This document shows positions 60,994 through 64,000 of a stretch of DNA of 64,000 bases, one piece after another. The number at the start of each line of letters is the position of its first letter. Position 1 is the stretch's first letter. The stretch is from Lantana camara (Eukaryota > Streptophyta > Magnoliopsida > Lamiales > Verbenaceae), in the NCBI GenBank assembly GCA_037501455.1, contig CM074857.1, forward strand, positions 108,781,501 through 108,845,500. Direction: 5' to 3'. Under the pieces are notes generated by a model. It was not told where the DNA came from. It did no database searches and was given only the letters and a program-made list of their open reading frames with translations. The translations under genes were made by a program, and so were the position numbers.

Positions 60994-61184
60994 TGTTAAA
61001 TGTATTGTACACCATGATTGGAAGTGAAAGACTGTAATCTTGTGTGTATTGAATTCTGTACATAATTACACGGTATAATACATCTATATACTCCAAGACC
61101 TAGGCTAAGAAAGGAAAGAGAATAATTACATAATAACTACTACAATTATGGGATTGACAATATCCCTAGTTTTCCTTGCTAACA
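60994..61184 (-). repeat. 5' LTR of the copia element (191 bp)
   Basis: TGTTAAATGTATTG...TTGCTAACA, followed by the duplication ATAAC. Confidence 0.92.
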
Positions 61185-62419
61185 ATAACGAGCTGCGTCA
61201 GCAAATTTGCTACTATTGTTAGCGTGCTTCTTGTATGTCCAACCAACCCCAACCCGTAAGTTCAAAAGGCATGAGGGCTAGGGTTCATTAGGGGTTCGAA
61301 GAGTAATCAGTGCATTTGAAAATCAAATTATAAATCGTAAATTAATTATATTCCAGAACTCGATTTATTATATATATATAAAACCCTTTATCTTAGCTAA
61401 ATGTTTAGAACAAGTTCAATTTCAATTAATGAAAATAATTGTTTCACGTCCAAGTCCAAGCCCATGGATACGATTTTGGTTGTCCATTTACGAGTGGGCT
61501 GCTGAACCATATATTGTAATCAGTCTATGATTCCTGTAGAAGAACAACATCAGTGGATTAGATTTCTTACCATATGAAGAAGAAATTAAAGCATCAATAA
61601 TTTGGAAAAATAAAAGGCAAGGCGATTATCGAGATTTGCTACTTCAAAAGGCTAGAATTTTTAGGGAAATACCTAAATTTAAAATTTTTAAATAAAATTT
61701 GCCATTATTAAGGCTAGGTTGCAAAAGTAAAAGTATGTATAAACCTAAAATTAAATACCATCTCAATAAATTTTAAAATGAGAAAAAGGAGTTGGAGAAC
61801 GTTTGATGAATGTATTTTTGCAGTGCCATGTCGTAGGAGGGTGTGGGCATGCAGAATCTTCAGTCCAAAAATTTAGCAAACATGAGAATGAGCACCCCAA
61901 GGTACGTACTATGGTTTTTTCACTTGATTAAAGTTTTGATGCCCACTTTACAAATTTATCCCATTTTAATTATTTTTTACAATATTTATAGGACTTGTTA
62001 AGAGTAGTGCGTGTTAGAGTTCGGTTGGACTATTAAATTGTAACACTTTGTTTTACTAGTGATAATCATATTATCAGAAGATTTGAATGTGAAACATTTG
62101 ATTAAACTAATATAATATTGAATAACTAGATTACGTCATTAGATGATATAATTCGTCTAATTAATAGGTAAAATTTTCTTTATTTTTGACTGATGCGATA
62201 TATAAGTATGATTCACATATTCTCAGACCTTAGTTGGCTCTTCTGATTTTTCTTCTTTTATTTCCCATGCATTTTTTTTTTTTTTTTTCTGATGTTGCCT
62301 GAGTTGGTCGGTCCGGTCCACAGTAAAAAAATAAAATAAAATAAAATATTTTGGGTAAAGAGGCAGAATTGGAAAGAGGGGCAAAATTGCTTGTCATAAA
62401 TAAGTATCGTCACCTCTAA

Positions 62420-62580
62420 TGCACCGACACTTCTAAAAATATCGATTTATCGTGTCGTGTCGTGTCGTGTCGGACACGTTGTCCGACACTTCTCACGTGG
62501 AAAATTCACAAAAAAATCCGTGTCGTCGTATCCGTGTGGTGTCGTGTCCATGTCGCCGTGTCCGTATCTGTGCAACATAG
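62420..62580 (+). repeat. GTGTCG-rich dispersed repeat, copy 1
   Basis: Starts gcaccgacacttctaaaaat and contains cgtgtcgtgtcgtgtcgtgtc. Then tccgacacttctcacgtgg and a gtgtcc(g/a)tgtcgccgtgtccg tract, ending atctgtgcaacatag. Homologous in inverse orientation to 63629-63786. Confidence 0.7.
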
Positions 62581-62840
62581 ATCTTCACATTTCATCTCAC
62601 GACATCTACAGTGTCACGTTTTAGATATTCGATAATTTTTTATGATCTTTTATACTATCACTAAAATGTTTTTTATTAGGTACCTATATATATATATAGA
62701 GTAATACTTTTTAATTTTTATTGAAATGCCTCGATTATCATATTATTGAGTCATTTAAAAAATTGTCATACTAAATAATTGTAATGAAAAAATATTAAAA
62801 GATATCTCTCATAATCTCAATCATTACTAATACATTTGGT

Positions 62841-63057
62841 CAGGGATGAAACCAGGATTTAATGTTCTGAAAGACAAAATTTTAAAATATTAAAAATGAA
62901 GGAACAAAATCTTTAATTAGAGGGGTGAAAAGTTAGAATATCAAACCATTAAGGGGCAAAATATAAATATATTAAAAATATACATACAAAAATTAAAAAA
63001 TTTCATAATTTAGGGGGGGCGGGGACTGGGCTATCCCATCCCTCGACTCCATCGCTG
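62841..63057. mobile_element. Small hAT-like MITE (217 bp)
   Basis: Ends CAGGGATGAAACCAGG (62841) and, reversed, CAGCGATGGAGTCGAGG (from 63057) form an imperfect inverted pair. The flanking 8-mers catttggt and cacttagc differ only by transitions, as expected for an old hAT 8-bp duplication. The interior is A-rich with no coding capacity. Confidence 0.6.
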
Positions 63058-63628
63058 CACTTAGCGTGTATATATAAAGAAATAAGAGATAAAACACAAA
63101 TATAAATTAGGTAATATGATGCTCTTCCGTTCCTATCCATTCTTTTTTGGCCCTTCTATCCATTCTATTTAAATAGTTTTGTTGCCATTACTAGTAAAGT
63201 TTCAATATTTCGAAAAAAAAAAAAAATTACAAATCTGCCAGAAAATTATCAATCATGGCACAATTATTGTACAATTAATTTTATTTTACATAGAATAATA
63301 ATAAGCCACAATCATTTTTCATTAATTTCATTCTCTTTTTATTAAAGTTTGAGTGGTTAATCAAACATTCCAAGATCTTCAAACCTAAGTTAATAAGATT
63401 TATTTGACGTCTCGAACGTACATAAACATAGTTCCCCCATCATTATTACACTTTACTTAAAAGACAATGCAATCTCACCTCATATAGTAACAAGCATTTA
63501 TAATATTACATAAACACACATTCACATAACCCTTCAAGAATTCGATATCCAAACCAACAATATCACCAAAATCACCTAATCTAATTCACACATTAATGTC
63601 TACGCTTCATTTGATGTTAGACTACCAT

Positions 63629-63786
63629 CTATAGATGCAGATACGGTGGCAGGACACGATATCGATATGACAATACAAATTTTTGTTAAAAAATTTTATG
63701 TGAGAAGTGTCGGATATAATATTTGACACAAGTGTCTGACACAATACTAAATGGCAAAATAATGCTTTTAAAAGTGTCCGTACATC
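63629..63786 (-). repeat. GTGTCG-rich dispersed repeat, copy 2 (inverted)
   Basis: Its reverse complement reads cggacacttttaaaag ... tccgacacttctcac ... ccgtatctgcatctatag, matching copy 1 at both ends and in the middle, with many changes. Confidence 0.65.
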
Positions 63787-64000
63787 ACAAACTGTCATGT
63801 TTCCCTCACTGACCATATATAATATAAACACAACAAACAAACCAACCTTTTCAAAATTACACTCTACTCCAAATTCAAGATAGTGGTGCATGATGTCCCA
63901 CCTAGATGATCATCGGAGGTTAAGACAGTATCAGAATCATGTGTATGAAACTACCTCTGCCCACGAAAGCTCCATTTCATCTTCTTCTCCTCCTTCTTAC

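Larger units (their letters stand above)
42459..61184 (-). mobile_element. Ty1/copia element split by a nested Ty3/gypsy element
   Basis: 191-bp LTRs (42459-42649 and 60994-61184; TGTTAAATG...CTAACA) with about four differences. Flanked by the duplication ATAAC (42454-42458 and 61185-61189). The primer binding site is TGGTATCAGAGC immediately inside the 5' LTR (60982-60993) and the polypurine tract is ACTTGAGGGGGAG next to the 3' LTR (42650-42662). Domain order gag-protease-integrase-RT-RNase H identifies Ty1/copia. Without the 13.6-kb insert and its duplication the element would be about 5.1 kb. Stops and frameshifts make it defective. Lineage within Ty1/copia was not assigned. Confidence 0.93.
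61190..64000. other. AT-rich intergenic DNA, no gene
   Basis: No convincing coding sequence on either strand. A minus-strand frame at 63622-63891 lies over a repeat and has no recognisable domain. It contains the hAT-like MITE at 62841-63057, two inverted GTGTCG-rich repeats and a TATAn run (62687-62698). Confidence 0.55.

Noticed and set aside
63622..63891. 89-codon minus-strand frame near the right edge
   Set aside because: Overlaps the GTGTCG-type repeat and shows no domain.

Overview
The window is plant nuclear DNA, most likely from a eudicot. The evidence is two intron-rich genes of plant-specific type (a long ABCG half-transporter and an organellar-type GET3 ATPase), plant mobile domain (PMD) sequences, and LTR retrotransposons of plant lineages: a chromovirus, two elements with a second RNase H as in the Tat lineage, and a Ty1/copia element. 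No rRNA, canonical tRNA gene, CRISPR array or prokaryotic feature was seen.

Layout. 1-7281: the 5' part of a Tekay/Del-like Ty3/gypsy element on the minus strand, with a 2.65-kb LTR, inserted into a PMD pseudogene (7282-7974). 7975-15855: AT-rich intergenic DNA with a hAT-type non-autonomous element (9344-10081, perfect 8-bp target duplication) and an LTR fragment (11674-12440) related to the element at 26837. 15856-22283 (+): ABCG24/ABCG28-like transporter, 14 exons, 1105 codons. 22737-25501 (-): GET3B/GET3C-like ATPase, 11 exons, 385 codons, tail-to-tail with the ABCG gene. 25594-26705: a TIR element full of CGCG-type palindromes, beginning 93 bp from the GET3 start codon. 26837-41336: a complete 14.5-kb Tat/Retand-like element (856-bp LTRs, duplication CAATA), itself split by a 1929-bp solo LTR (duplication GCAGG). 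42459-61184: a Ty1/copia element (191-bp LTRs, duplication ATAAC) that contains a complete second Tat-like element at 42842-56466 (632-bp LTRs, duplication GTACG). 61185-64000: intergenic, with a small hAT-like MITE and an inverted pair of GTGTCG-rich repeats.

The two single-copy genes look intact and are the only probable host genes. Everything else is transposon-derived. All gag-pol regions are on the minus strand. Both Tat-like elements also carry a spliced-looking gene on the plus strand between pol and the 3' LTR. In one this encodes a protein resembling the 'putative gypsy type transposon' family plus a coiled coil; in the other it encodes a PMD protein plus a coiled coil. These antisense cargo genes, the phased G-box array in the solo LTR and the palindrome clusters are the most interesting structures here.

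Gene models were built by eye from reading frame, splice dinucleotides and remembered family sequences; no alignment or search was run. LTR divergence figures are hand counts.
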